Of a stretch of 44,409 bases of DNA, positions 1 to 8,020 are shown one piece after another. The position numbers and the translations under genes are program-made. This DNA is from Alphaproteobacteria bacterium (lineage in GTDB: Bacteria > Pseudomonadota > Alphaproteobacteria > Caulobacterales > Caulobacteraceae), in assembly GCA_003241825.1 (NCBI GenBank), contig QBLX01000002.1:4532-48940 (forward strand), in the 5' to 3' direction. Each line of letters opens with the position of its first letter. Within the stretch, counting starts at the first letter, position 1. The notes under the pieces were generated by a model, which worked only from the letters and a program-made list of their open reading frames with translations, made no database searches and was not told the DNA's origin.

Positions 1-16
1 AGAAAGGGCCTGCCCC

Positions 17-727
17 ATGTCAGACGCTGCACTCGTTCCCACCGACATCCTTGCCGCCAAACGCCGCGCGCCGTTCCCGGGCGAAAGCGCGGAATACGCC
101 GCCGCCCGCCTGGCGCTGCTGGCCGACGAGATCGAGTTTCGCCGTCATGAAACCCGGGTCTCGGCCAGCCGCCGGGCGCTGCCGCCCGGTCCGGTAATCG
201 AGAAGGACTACCGGTTTCATGACGCCAATGGCGAAGACGTCGGCCTGATCGACCTGTTCGGCGACCACGACACCCTGATCACCTATTTCTGGATGTATGG
301 CCCCACGCGTGAGCGGCCCTGCCCCATGTGCACCAACATGCTCGGCGCGGTGAACGGCAATGCGACCGATATCAAGCAGCGTGCCGCCTTGAAAATCTTC
401 GGCCGAAGCCCGGTTGAGCGCCAGGTCGCGTTCGCCGGAGAGCGAGGTTGGACGGCCCTCGATTTTGTCCAGACGGTCGGCGACGACTATGCCACCGACT
501 TGGGCGTGCTAAGCCCCGACGGATCCGAGAGCCCTGCCCTCGTCGTCTTCCGTCGCGACGGCGACAGCGTCCGGCTGTTCTGGTCAGGCGAGATGCGGCT
601 GGAGATGGCCGACCCCGGCCAAGACCCTCGCGGTGCCCCGGACATTGCCGCGCTCTGGACCATGCTGGACATCACCCCCGAGGGCAGGGGCAACGACTGG
701 TATCCAAAACTGGAGTATGGCCAATGA
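17..727 (+). CDS. DUF899 family thioredoxin-like protein
   Basis: This 236-aa soluble protein matches the DUF899 family, which has a thioredoxin-like fold of unknown substrate. The N-terminal helix-rich part is followed by the conserved stretch around 'ITYFWMYGP' and a CPMC pair near residue 100, in the position of the redox CxxC of the family. No signal peptide is visible. The ATG is preceded by an AAAGGG-like ribosome site at the window edge. Its stop overlaps the next start as ATGA, so it is coupled to the GFA gene. A role in thiol or glutathione chemistry is suggested by the neighbour but is inference. Confidence 0.85.
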   Translation: MSDAALVPTDILAAKRRAPFPGESAEYAAARLALLADEIEFRRHETRVSASRRALPPGPVIEKDYRFHDANGEDVGLIDLFGDHDTLITYFWMYGPTRERPCPMCTNMLGAVNGNATDIKQRAALKIFGRSPVERQVAFAGERGWTALDFVQTVGDDYATDLGVLSPDGSESPALVVFRRDGDSVRLFWSGEMRLEMADPGQDPRGAPDIAALWTMLDITPEGRGNDWYPKLEYGQ

Positions 728-1095
728 CCCTCGCTGGCCACTGCCACTGCGGTCGCAACGCCTTCGAAGTCGATGGCGATCTGCCGGAGACGCTGACCCG
801 CTGCACCTGTTCGTTCTGTTCCAGACGCGGAATGCTTTACGCCGACTACCGCCCGGACCAGCTCAAGATCACCGAAGCCACAAGCGACGCCATCTATCGC
901 TGGCAGACCAAACAAGTGGCGCACCATTTCTGCAGCGCGTGCGGATGCAGCCTCTACGCCGACAGTCCCGCCTTCGAGCCGGATGGCAAATGGGACGGCA
1001 AGACCCGCCGTATGGGGGTCAACGCGCGCCTGTTCGATGACTTCGAGGCCGCGGACTGGCCCGTTACGGTGATCGACGGAAAGAATCGGTGGTGA
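724..1095 (+). CDS. GFA family zinc-binding protein (glutathione-dependent formaldehyde-activating type)
   Basis: This 123-aa protein has the GFA (CENP-V/GFA) zinc pattern: CHCG at the N-terminus, a CTCSFC cluster near residue 30 and FCSACGC near residue 75. These cysteines bind structural and catalytic zinc in the family. The start is set by the ATGA overlap with the DUF899 stop, so the longer ORF on the track (from 448) is a shadow upstream. Its stop overlaps the next gene. Members are annotated as formaldehyde-activating, but most have unproven substrates, so the biochemical role here is open. Confidence 0.88.
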   Translation: MTLAGHCHCGRNAFEVDGDLPETLTRCTCSFCSRRGMLYADYRPDQLKITEATSDAIYRWQTKQVAHHFCSACGCSLYADSPAFEPDGKWDGKTRRMGVNARLFDDFEAADWPVTVIDGKNRW

Positions 1096-1559
1096 CCGGC
1101 ACTCCCATGCGCAACGCGCAACATGCAGCGCTGGACGTGTTCCTCGGCAAATGGACTGCGCGAGGCATGTCATACGGTGGCACCGGTCACTCGGGCGACG
1201 TTCCAAAAAGCAACGGCGAGCCTTGGGTCAGTACGCACGAGGGAGCGTGGCACACAGGGTCTTTCTTCCTCGTCCAGGACGAGCGAGCCGATATCGCCGG
1301 GAGTCGCTTCGACACGCTGAGCATCTTGGGCGTCGATCCCCAAACCGGTCGGTATTTCGCCAGGTCGTTTGAGAATCACGGGTTCTATCGACACTATCGG
1401 CTCACCCGCACTGGCAAGGTCTGGACGCTGACAGGCGACATGGAACGTGCCACGACGACTTTCGCGGACAATAACCGGACTCAGAATATCGAATGGGAAT
1501 GGAAGCGTGGCGATGCGTGGATTCCGCTTTGTGATCGCATCGCCGTTCGCGTCGATTGA
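1089..1559 (+). CDS. DUF1579-like lipocalin-type small protein
   Basis: This protein of about 150 aa has a 'FLGKW' motif near the N-terminus and alternating beta-strand segments ending in 'WIPLCDRIAVRVD', resembling DUF1579 and related lipocalin-like proteins. No signal sequence or membrane segment is visible. The start is ambiguous between two adjacent GTG codons (1089, 1092) and ATG 1107. The second GTG makes a GTGA overlap with the GFA stop, favouring translational coupling. With the two upstream genes it forms a three-gene transcription unit of unknown function. Confidence 0.7.
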   Translation: MVTGTPMRNAQHAALDVFLGKWTARGMSYGGTGHSGDVPKSNGEPWVSTHEGAWHTGSFFLVQDERADIAGSRFDTLSILGVDPQTGRYFARSFENHGFYRHYRLTRTGKVWTLTGDMERATTTFADNNRTQNIEWEWKRGDAWIPLCDRIAVRVD

Positions 1560-1830
1560 AAAGTCGCGGCTGAAGTGGGCAGCAAGCGCTCAGCGCGCCA
1601 ACGCGGTCCACGGCGAAAACAGCCGACGCTGACCCGTCCTGTCCCGCCCGCGAAATGCGTCTAAGAAGCGTTCCGCGAAACGTCACCAGAACTTCGGATG
1701 CCGCCCGCCCCGAAGGGGCTTGTCGGGCATTGTCAGCCCAAATTATTCCGTTGGTAATCCCGCCCGACTAGGGTCGGCAGTCTGCGAAGGTCGACAGGCC
1801 GTTCCACTGTTTGACAGCTCGGAGGCACTA
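1560..1830. other. Intergenic region ahead of the hybrid kinase
   Basis: No convincing gene is seen; the ORFs listed here are shadows. A small hairpin with gcccg/cgggc arms around a ccccgaagggg core lies at 1703-1728. A strong ribosome site GGAGG at 1821-1825 serves the kinase start at 1831, so the promoter of the kinase is probably in this stretch. Confidence 0.5.
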
Positions 1831-3609
1831 ATGACGCCGCACCATCGGCGAGCCATCAATCAGGCCATGACCAATCGGGCCAGCCAGTGGGCTTTGCGCG
1901 TGGGTATCGGGGTCCTGATCGCGCTCGCCTTCTTTCCTCTCGTCGGACAGATGTTCGCGGTCGGCTGGTTGACGGTCTATGGACTGCTTCAGGTGGTCGA
2001 ACTGCGTTTCCAGGCGCGATCGAAGGCTGCAGCCTGGCTGGGGGAAGAGCGATACGCTTGGGCCTGTCTGGCCTTGGTGGTGGTCAACAACATGGTGTTC
2101 GGTGCCTTCGGCGCGGCCCAGGCCTTGGGCGGGACTGTGACCGGTCTGTTGTGCGCATCCCTGCTGACGAGTGGTGCCATAATCAATGCGGTGACAGTAA
2201 GCCACGCGTCGCGCCGGCTGTTGGCGGCTTCGCTCGCCCCCCAAGCGGTCTATCTGGCCTTCCTGCCGATTGGAGCCTATGCCTCCGGCGTCGAACTGCT
2301 GCCCTGCCTCCAGATTGCTCTGGCTGCGGCGTTCATCTTCGCTGGTGGGTTGGTGATGGCTGAGCGTCTGGCCGCATCCCTGCGCTCGATCGAAGAAGCC
2401 CAACACGCCGCCGAGGATGCCAACTCAGCCAAGAGCGCATTTCTGGCCACCATGAGCCACGAGATTCGCACGCCGTTGAACGGCGTTCTGGGCATGGCCC
2501 AGGCCATGGCCGCCGATGACCTGTCCGAACGGCAGCGTGAACGCCTGGACGTGGTCAGTTAGTCGGGACAAGCGCTTCTGGTCATCCTCAGCGACGTGCT
2601 GGACTTGGCGAAGATCGAGGCAGGCAAGGTGGAGCTCGAATTCGCCGCCTTCGATCTGGAGACCATGGTCCAGCGGTCCCAGGAGACGTTTCTGGCCGTC
2701 GCGGAATCCAAAGGCTTGGCCATCGAGACGCGGATCGATCCCGGTGCCCTCGGAATCTGGCGCGGCGACACGAATCGGCTGCGCCAGATCCTGTCCAACC
2801 TGATTTCCAATGCGGTCAAGTTCACCGACGAGGGCCGCGTGACCGTAACCGCAAGCGCCGCCGGCGTTGGCCTGCGTTTCGTCGTCGAGGATACCGGGTC
2901 GGGGGTGACGCCGGAGCAACTGGCGCGGCTGTTCATGAAGTTCGTCCAAGCGGATGCTTCGACTACGCGCCGGTTCGGCGGTACGGGCCTCGGCCTCTCG
3001 ATCTGCGGAGAGTTGGCCCTGCTGATGGGCGGGTCGATCAAGGCTGACCATGTCGAGCCGCACGGTTTGCGCTTAACATTTGACGTGCCGGTTGAGAGGA
3101 TTGACGCGGAACTGTGCCCGGAGGACGTGTCGGCAATGATTTCGACGGACGGCCGCACGGAAGGCGGTCGACGCCTGCGCGTACTCGCGGCCGAGGATCA
3201 TCCGGTAAACCGTCAGGTCCTGACACTCTTGCTCAGCCAGGTCGGGATCATCCCCCACATCGTCGAGAACGGCGCTGAGGCCATTCAAGCGTGGCGCGAG
3301 GGGGCACCGGACGGTCCTTGGGACCTGATCCTGATGGATGTGCAGATGCCAGTGATGGACGGCCCGACTGCAGCCCGTTCAATCCGCGCCGACGAAAAGT
3401 CGATGGGCCGAGCGCCCGTCCCAATCGTCGCCCTGACCGCCAACGTCATGACCCACCAGATCGAGGCTTATAAGCAAGCTGGCATGGATACGTTCGTGGC
3501 CAAGCCGATCCAGGTCGAGGCCTTGCTGGAAGGCATCGAGACAGCTCTGGTTAGGGTGCCTGCTCCGCAACTGAATGCAGGGAAGTACGGCAAGATCGCC
3601 ACGCGCTAA
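1831..3609 (+). pseudogene. Hybrid histidine kinase interrupted by an in-frame amber stop
   Basis: The start ATG 1831 is chosen because GGAGG lies five bases upstream. The N-terminal part has about six hydrophobic segments. A HisKA domain with '[11 protein letters not shown]' comes next, followed by a HATPase with 'DTGSGV' and 'FGGTGLGLSI' boxes, then a receiver domain with 'LILMDVQMPVMDG' and a conserved K in 'FVAKPI'. A TAG codon at 2560-2562 splits the frame inside the second HisKA helix, directly before 'SGQALLVILSDVLDLAKIEAG', and translation resumes in the same frame. A CAG (Gln) to TAG transition would explain it. Without suppression, phosphotransfer and output are lost. A second product could start internally (the track offers 2596), but it would lack the phospho-accepting His. 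Confidence 0.88.
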
Positions 3610-3690
3610 CTTAGGCTGTCAGTGTTGGCGGGCTGCGTCTGCGAAGACCGGCCTGTTGCCCCCCCCGCCCTGTGGATCGGCGTGGAAAAG

Positions 3691-4097
3691 GGGCTCTGAC
3701 GCAGTTTTGGTGACGGTCTCCCGAGATGCGCTCACAAAGGCCGACACAGTCACCGTCGCTGCGGTCGAGACCGGCGTACCGGCGCTGATCGAAGCTCGCG
3801 AGATCATCGCCGGCTTCCACCTGATGATCCGTCGCAAGACTGAGAGCGGCCTGTGCGCCTGGATCGAGCGTGGTCGCGCCAGCCTGGTGTCGTCCTTCGC
3901 CAACGGCATTGACCGCGATATCAATGCCGTCCGCGCGGCGATCACCTCTGGTTGGTCCAACGGCCAAGTCGAGGGTCAGATCACCAAGCTCAAGCTCGTC
4001 AAACGCCAGATGTACGGCCGCGGAAAGCTCGATCTCCTACAGGCCAAGCTGATAGGCTCGACACCGTGATCCCGTCACCAAAACTGTGTCAGAGCCC
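3691..4097. mobile_element. 407-bp ISL3-type non-autonomous element (internal deletion derivative)
   Basis: The ends form 26-bp terminal inverted repeats that match at 25 positions: gggctctgacgcagttttgg at 3691 onward and its complement ending at 4097. Between them lies only the C-terminal third of an ISL3-family transposase. AAAAGG occurs at both outer flanks, but I cannot define a clean 8-bp target duplication. The element sits 81 bp downstream of the hybrid kinase stop. It resembles a MITE made by internal deletion, which a full-length relative elsewhere could mobilise. Confidence 0.75.
3713..4069 (+). pseudogene. ISL3 family transposase, C-terminal fragment
   Basis: Translation gives the characteristic ISL3 transposase C-terminus, with 'WSNGQVEGQITKLKLVKRQMYG' type sequence (quoted in part: SNGQVEGQ and KRQMYGRGKLDLL) containing the last acidic residue of the DDE catalytic triad. 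The N-terminal DNA-binding and first two acidic catalytic segments are missing. The track ORF start at 3575 lies outside the inverted repeats and is not a real start. Nothing suggests the fragment is expressed. Confidence 0.8.
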
Positions 4098-4156
4098 AAA
4101 AGGGACCCCGTTAGCGGTGTGATCGTCGTCGAATAAGGCCCCCTCATTCCTGAGGT

Positions 4157-4525
4157 CTAGGCGTAGAGACCTGGAAACAAGACGTTGAGCGTATCCGCCG
4201 GGAAGCGGAGCGAGACGGGTCCTTTCGGCGTATCGGACACGAGGAGCTCGCGTTCCGTCAGTTCCTTGAGGATGCGCCGGGCGCTGCGTTCGGGAAGGCG
4301 GGTCACGCGCTCGGCCTCGCCGCGATCGAGCTCCCCCCGGATCAGGGTTTCCTGAACCAAGGCGAAGAGCGGCACGCCCTGGGCCCCAAGCCCACGCGTG
4401 CGCCAGTCTGTTGCGACGTCCGCCACACCGAGAAGGATCATGTCGTTCTGGGCTGTGACCGCGTCCGCGACACGGTTTCCGATGACGCCGTAGCCGTTCA
4501 CCGCGACCCGCACCGGACGGGTCAT
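4157..4525 (-). pseudogene. Chimeric remnant: type II GAPDH N-terminus fused in frame to Fic-family C-terminus
   Basis: The first ~42 residues (MTRPVRVAVNGYGVIGNRVA...) are the Rossmann nucleotide-binding start of an archaeal-type (type II) glyceraldehyde-3-phosphate dehydrogenase. From about residue 45 the sequence is the winged-helix C-terminus typical of Fic proteins (GEAERVTRLPERSARRIL, then SDTPKGPVSLRFP). The fusion point is near 4399. The GAPDH catalytic Cys domain and the Fic HPFxxGNGR core are both absent, so neither activity remains. The start ATG overlaps the stop of the upstream small ORF (ATGA). A deletion between two formerly adjacent genes is the simplest origin. Confidence 0.72.
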
Positions 4526-4737
4526 GACACTCGTCCCGGGAGGTTTGAAACCTGCGTCGGCATCGGCTCTGTTGCCATCCTGCAAAACGATGGTTCAGAC
4601 TGCGGGTAGGCCGGTGAACGCGGCCTCGGAACTGACGGCTCCGATGCCCGTTCCGACCCTGCCCCGGAGTCAAGAGTCGCGACAGGGCCGCCTGTGCCGA
4701 ACTTGCCGGGGTGGGTCATGGTTGTCGCGTGGATCAT
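4522..4737 (-). CDS. Small 71-aa ORF ahead of the GAPDH remnant
   Basis: I do not recognise this protein (MIHATTMTHPGKFGTGGPVA...). Support for it being real: AGGGAG lies seven bases before the ATG, an FNR/FixK box lies about 50 bases upstream, and its stop overlaps the GAPDH start as ATGA. The C-terminal half is rich in Pro, Ser and Arg and looks less like a folded protein, so it may be a remnant or a coupling leader. It is divergent from the HAD/GH65 operon. Confidence 0.35.
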   Translation of the reverse strand: MIHATTMTHPGKFGTGGPVATLDSGAGSERASEPSVPRPRSPAYPQSEPSFCRMATEPMPTQVSNLPGRVS

Positions 4738-4785
4738 CGTTCAGCTCCCTGGATTGCACAGGACGGACGCGGCCCTGATCCCGCA

Positions 4786-4799
4786 TTGATCAGGATCAA
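4786..4799. promoter_or_regulatory. FNR/FixK box TTGATCAGGATCAA
   Basis: This is a perfect match to the TTGAT-N4-ATCAA consensus of FNR/FixK-type regulators, which switch genes under low oxygen in alphaproteobacteria. A TATGTT hexamer at 4821-4826 is correctly placed for activation from a site centred near -41.5 of a rightward start at about 4834. The box lies between the divergent GAPDH-side ORF and the HAD/GH65 operon. Confidence 0.75.
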
Positions 4800-4804
4800 C
4801 GTCC

Positions 4805-4834
4805 GTCGATCCAGAACAGCTATGTTGGATCGAC
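4805..4834. promoter_or_regulatory. 9-bp inverted repeat overlapping the putative -10 region
   Basis: Perfect arms gtcgatcca (4805-4813) and tggatcgac (4826-4834) are separated by 12 bases that contain most of the TATGTT hexamer. This is the position of a repressor operator covering the core promoter. It could also fold in RNA if transcription starts upstream. Confidence 0.45.
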
Positions 4835-4858
4835 GTTTAATCTGAGAACGGAGCGCGA

Positions 4859-4909
4859 ATGACCATGTGCGGAACTACAAAATCCTGGTTTCAACGCTGG
4901 AAACGCTGA
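4859..4909 (+). CDS. Possible 16-codon leader ORF overlapping the HAD gene start
   Basis: ATG 4859 has GGAG spaced normally upstream, but this frame ends after 16 codons (MTMCGTTKSWFQRWKR). Its TGA overlaps a CTG codon (4906) that directly precedes the HAD domain's first residues. Either the HAD gene is translated by coupling from this leader, or the annotated GTG 4867 start is used inside it. Confidence 0.25.
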   Translation: MTMCGTTKSWFQRWKR

Positions 4910-5601
4910 CCGCCTTCATTTTCGACGTCGACGGGGTCCTACTCGCCTCCCCTCACGAACGCGCCTGGCGTGAGGCGTTGGGCGACCTCGCCGAAGCGGA
5001 GCGGTTCACGACGGCCCTGTATCAGGCCCACGTCGCAGGCAAGCCGCGCCTGTCCGGTGCCATCTCCGGACTCAAGGCTCTAGGCGTCCGTAACGCCGAA
5101 CGCGAAGCGGTCGGTTACGCCGAGCGCAAGCAGGCCCGGCTTGAAGGTTTGATCGCGATGGGGACGGTAACCGCCTTCCCGGACGCACTGCGATTCGTCG
5201 AGGCCGTCGGTATTCTCGGCTGGCCCCTGGCGGTCGCCTCCTCGTCAAAGAACGCCGATGCGATGATGCGAGCAATCCTCCTCAACAGCGCCCGGAGCCT
5301 GCTCGACGTCTTCACGGTCAACGTCTGTGGTCGCGATCTGAGACGAGGCAAGCCGGACCCGGAGATATTCCTGATCGCGGCTTCCGAGCTCGGTGTCCCG
5401 CCGGCTCAATGCATTGTGGCGGAAGACGCGACCGCCGGCATTGCGGCAGCGCGTGCGGGCGGCATGACAGCACTTGGCGTCGCCCGGCTCGGCGATGCCG
5501 AGGCACTCAGGAAGGCCAGGGCAGATCTGATGGTGGCAAGTCTGGACGAGATCGCCCTCGGCGACCTTGCGCTCGGCCGGCTCAGCGGACGGACGTCATG
5601 A
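4867..5601 (+). CDS. HAD-superfamily beta-phosphoglucomutase-like hydrolase
   Basis: This is a 244-aa (or shorter) HAD subfamily IA protein. The motifs are FDVDGVL (nucleophile Asp and acid/base Asp), SSSKN (motif II), GKPDPEIF (motif III lysine) and VAEDATAGIAAARAGG (motif IV). A cap domain lies between the first two motifs, as in beta-phosphoglucomutase. The partner GH65 enzyme overlaps by ATGA. A phosphorylase yielding beta-glucose-1-phosphate followed by conversion to glucose-6-phosphate is the established pairing. The start is uncertain: GTG 4867 lacks a good ribosome site and CTG 4906 is an alternative. The regulatory box upstream predicts expression under low oxygen. Confidence 0.85.
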   Translation: MRNYKILVSTLETLTAFIFDVDGVLLASPHERAWREALGDLAEAERFTTALYQAHVAGKPRLSGAISGLKALGVRNAEREAVGYAERKQARLEGLIAMGTVTAFPDALRFVEAVGILGWPLAVASSSKNADAMMRAILLNSARSLLDVFTVNVCGRDLRRGKPDPEIFLIAASELGVPPAQCIVAEDATAGIAAARAGGMTALGVARLGDAEALRKARADLMVASLDEIALGDLALGRLSGRTS

Positions 5602-7901
5602 CTGGTCACAGAACGATCTGGCAGGCTCTGGAGCCAAGCCTGGATACGACATGGCTTCTGCATGCGGATGGCTGTGATCCGCTGCGCGAGAGCAATCGCG
5701 AAACGCGTTTCGCAATCAGCAACGGCTTTCTGGGCGTGCGGGGAATTCAGGCGATCAATCCATCGCCGCGGGCGCTCGTTTCAGCGCAAACCTACGTGGC
5801 GGGGCTGTTCAACACGCCAGATACCGATCGGCCTGTTCCGGAGCGCGTTGCCGCTCCCGGGTGGCTACAGATCCGCATCTCCTCTCCAGACGGACAACTC
5901 GTCCAGCATTTCGACGATGGGCCGGCGCATCCTCTGACGCTCGACATGCGTCGAGGTGTGGTGCTCACGCGATGTCGCCAGGTTGGTGACGCGGTCGCTG
6001 ACGTCCGAGTGCACATGTTGCGCCTCGTGTCACAGAGCCAGCGCGCCATCGGCCTGCAACTCCTTTCTCTTGAAGTCGATCACGGCGAGGTCGAGATGAC
6101 CCTCGAAGCCTCGATCGAAGGCGGCAGCCGGGCCCTCGTATCCGAGCGCCTTGAACAGGATCTCGGTGTTTGGCGAACCAGACAGTCCGGAAAAGAAGTC
6201 GCCATGGCCACGATGGCGGCCTTGCGCATCGACGGCGACGAGATCGAGGCGACCACAGCCGATCCGTTCAGATGGTCATGGACCTGGACGACCCGCCCGG
6301 GACAGGTCGTCTGCTTTGAGCGCACGGTCGCCGTCTCGCGGGGCGACGCGCAAGGTCTCGGTTCCGGCCAAGGGGCGCGGGAAAGTCTCGCCACCGCCGG
6401 GAGACGGGGCTGGCGACGTGTGCTCGAGGATCATGAGGCCGCCTGGGCGGACCGCTGGGCTTGCAGCGACATCGAGGTCCAGGGCGACGACGTGGCGCAG
6501 CAGGCGCTAAGGTTTGCGGCGTATCAACTGAACAGCGCCGCCAATCCCGCGGACCCGCGGGTTTCTATCGGGGCGCGGGCGCTGACCGGGGACGACTATC
6601 TGGGGCATGTTTTCTGGGACACGGAAATCTTCCTGTTGCCCTTCTACACCCTGACCTGGCCGGAGGCGGCCCGATCACTGCTCATGTACCGCTTCCATAC
6701 CTTGGGTGGCGCACGAAAGAAGGCAGCCGACCGAGGATGGCGCGGCGCTTTCTATGCCTGGGAGTCCACGGATACCGGAGACGAAACGACGCCGGAGCAG
6801 TCCATCGGCCCCGACCGACAGATCCTCGACATCCTGACCGGCGCGCAGGAACAACATATCAGCGCCGACGTCGCCTATGCCGTCTGGCAGTACTGGCAAG
6901 CGACGGGCGACGAAGCATTTCTGAACGAGGCCGGAGCCGAAATCCTGTTCGAGACTGCCCGTTTCTGGTCCAGCCGGGCCCAGCCTGAAGCGGATGGGCT
7001 CTGCCATATCCGTGGCGTGATGGGCCCGGACGAATATCACGAGGGTATCGACGACAACGCTTTCACCAACGTCATGGCGCGGTGGAACATTCGGCGCGCC
7101 CTTGAGGTGGTCGGCTTGTTTCGCGAGCGGTGGCCGGAGCGCTGGGGCCAACATTCAAGACAACTCGGTCTGGACGATGCTGAGCTTCGACACTGGTCCG
7201 GCGTCGCAGAAACCATGGCGATCGGCCTCGACCCGCGCTCCGGAATGTACGAGCAGTTTTCGGGGTATTTCGGTCTGGAGGATGTGGACCTGTCGGCCTA
7301 TGCGGGCCGATCCGTCCCGATGGACATCGTGCTCGGCCGTGACCGGACCCAGCGGTCCCAGGTGATCAAACAGGCCGATGTCGTGGCCCTGCTGGCGTTA
7401 CTGCCCGCTGAGTTCGCCGGCGATGCGGGCAGGAAAAACTTCCAGTATTACGAGCCCCGTTGCGGCCACGGCAGCTCCTTGAGCACCGCGACGCATGGCC
7501 TCGTTGCCGCTCGTCTGGGCGAGACCGGTTTGGCGCTGGACTATTTCCATCGGACGGCGGCGATCGACCTCGCCGACACCAAGTTGGCGATCGGCGGCGG
7601 CGTCCACATCGCGGCCCAGGGCGGCCTGTGGTCGATGACGGTGTTTGGTTTTGCGGGTCTGTCGTTCGGGCCGGACGGCTTGAGCCTCGCCCCCCGCTTG
7701 CCACCCGGCTGGAGCAAACTGGGTTTCAGCGTCCAATGGCGAGGTCGCCGGCTGACAATCACGATCGACCAGGCATCTCTCCAGCTCAACGTTTCCATGG
7801 AAACCGGCGAGCCGATGATCCTCGCGATCTACGGCGAACCACACCCGTTGAGATCAGGCAAGCCGATCGTAATCGGCATCAGAGTGGCGAGCGCAAAATG
7901 A
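5598..7901 (+). CDS. Glycoside hydrolase family 65 (disaccharide phosphorylase type)
   Basis: This 767-aa protein has the usual GH65 layout: an N-terminal beta-sandwich (about residues 1-260), a linker, an (alpha/alpha)6 barrel and a small C-terminal beta domain. The general acid Glu lies in GPDEYHEG near residue 480. HGSSLST near residue 625 is the phosphate-binding signature of maltose, trehalose and kojibiose phosphorylases, so inorganic phosphate rather than water is the likely acceptor. Exact disaccharide specificity cannot be read from sequence. The start is fixed by ATGA overlap with the HAD gene; the longer track ORF from 5409 overlaps that gene and is rejected. No signal peptide is present, so it acts in the cytoplasm. 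Confidence 0.92.
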   Translation: MTGHRTIWQALEPSLDTTWLLHADGCDPLRESNRETRFAISNGFLGVRGIQAINPSPRALVSAQTYVAGLFNTPDTDRPVPERVAAPGWLQIRISSPDGQLVQHFDDGPAHPLTLDMRRGVVLTRCRQVGDAVADVRVHMLRLVSQSQRAIGLQLLSLEVDHGEVEMTLEASIEGGSRALVSERLEQDLGVWRTRQSGKEVAMATMAALRIDGDEIEATTADPFRWSWTWTTRPGQVVCFERTVAVSRGDAQGLGSGQGARESLATAGRRGWRRVLEDHEAAWADRWACSDIEVQGDDVAQQALRFAAYQLNSAANPADPRVSIGARALTGDDYLGHVFWDTEIFLLPFYTLTWPEAARSLLMYRFHTLGGARKKAADRGWRGAFYAWESTDTGDETTPEQSIGPDRQILDILTGAQEQHISADVAYAVWQYWQATGDEAFLNEAGAEILFETARFWSSRAQPEADGLCHIRGVMGPDEYHEGIDDNAFTNVMARWNIRRALEVVGLFRERWPERWGQHSRQLGLDDAELRHWSGVAETMAIGLDPRSGMYEQFSGYFGLEDVDLSAYAGRSVPMDIVLGRDRTQRSQVIKQADVVALLALLPAEFAGDAGRKNFQYYEPRCGHGSSLSTATHGLVAARLGETGLALDYFHRTAAIDLADTKLAIGGGVHIAAQGGLWSMTVFGFAGLSFGPDGLSLAPRLPPGWSKLGFSVQWRGRRLTITIDQASLQLNVSMETGEPMILAIYGEPHPLRSGKPIVIGIRVASAK

Positions 7902-8020
7902 GCATCGAGCCCGATCCGCGCGAAGTCGCGATTTCATATGAAACGCCTCACTTCAAGTGGGCCGGTCGATTGAGCGCCCGCAAGCCCGATCCGACTTGGC
8001 GCATAGGTCCGCAATCATGA
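7898..8020 (+). CDS. 40-aa protein coupled between GH65 and glycosyltransferase genes
   Basis: This short ORF (MSIEPDPREVAISYETPHFK...) begins inside the GH65 stop (ATGA) and ends inside the glycosyltransferase start (ATGA). Double coupling is unlikely by chance and argues that it is translated. The product is polar, has no membrane segment and ends in a basic Arg/Lys/Pro-rich part. I do not recognise a family. Alternatively it is only a translational bridge that carries ribosomes to the next gene. Confidence 0.55.
   Translation: MSIEPDPREVAISYETPHFKWAGRLSARKPDPTWRIGPQS

Noticed and set aside
5409-5597. Upstream extension of the GH65 ORF
   Set aside because: Lies inside the HAD gene in another frame; the ATGA-coupled start at 5598 matches the family N-terminus.
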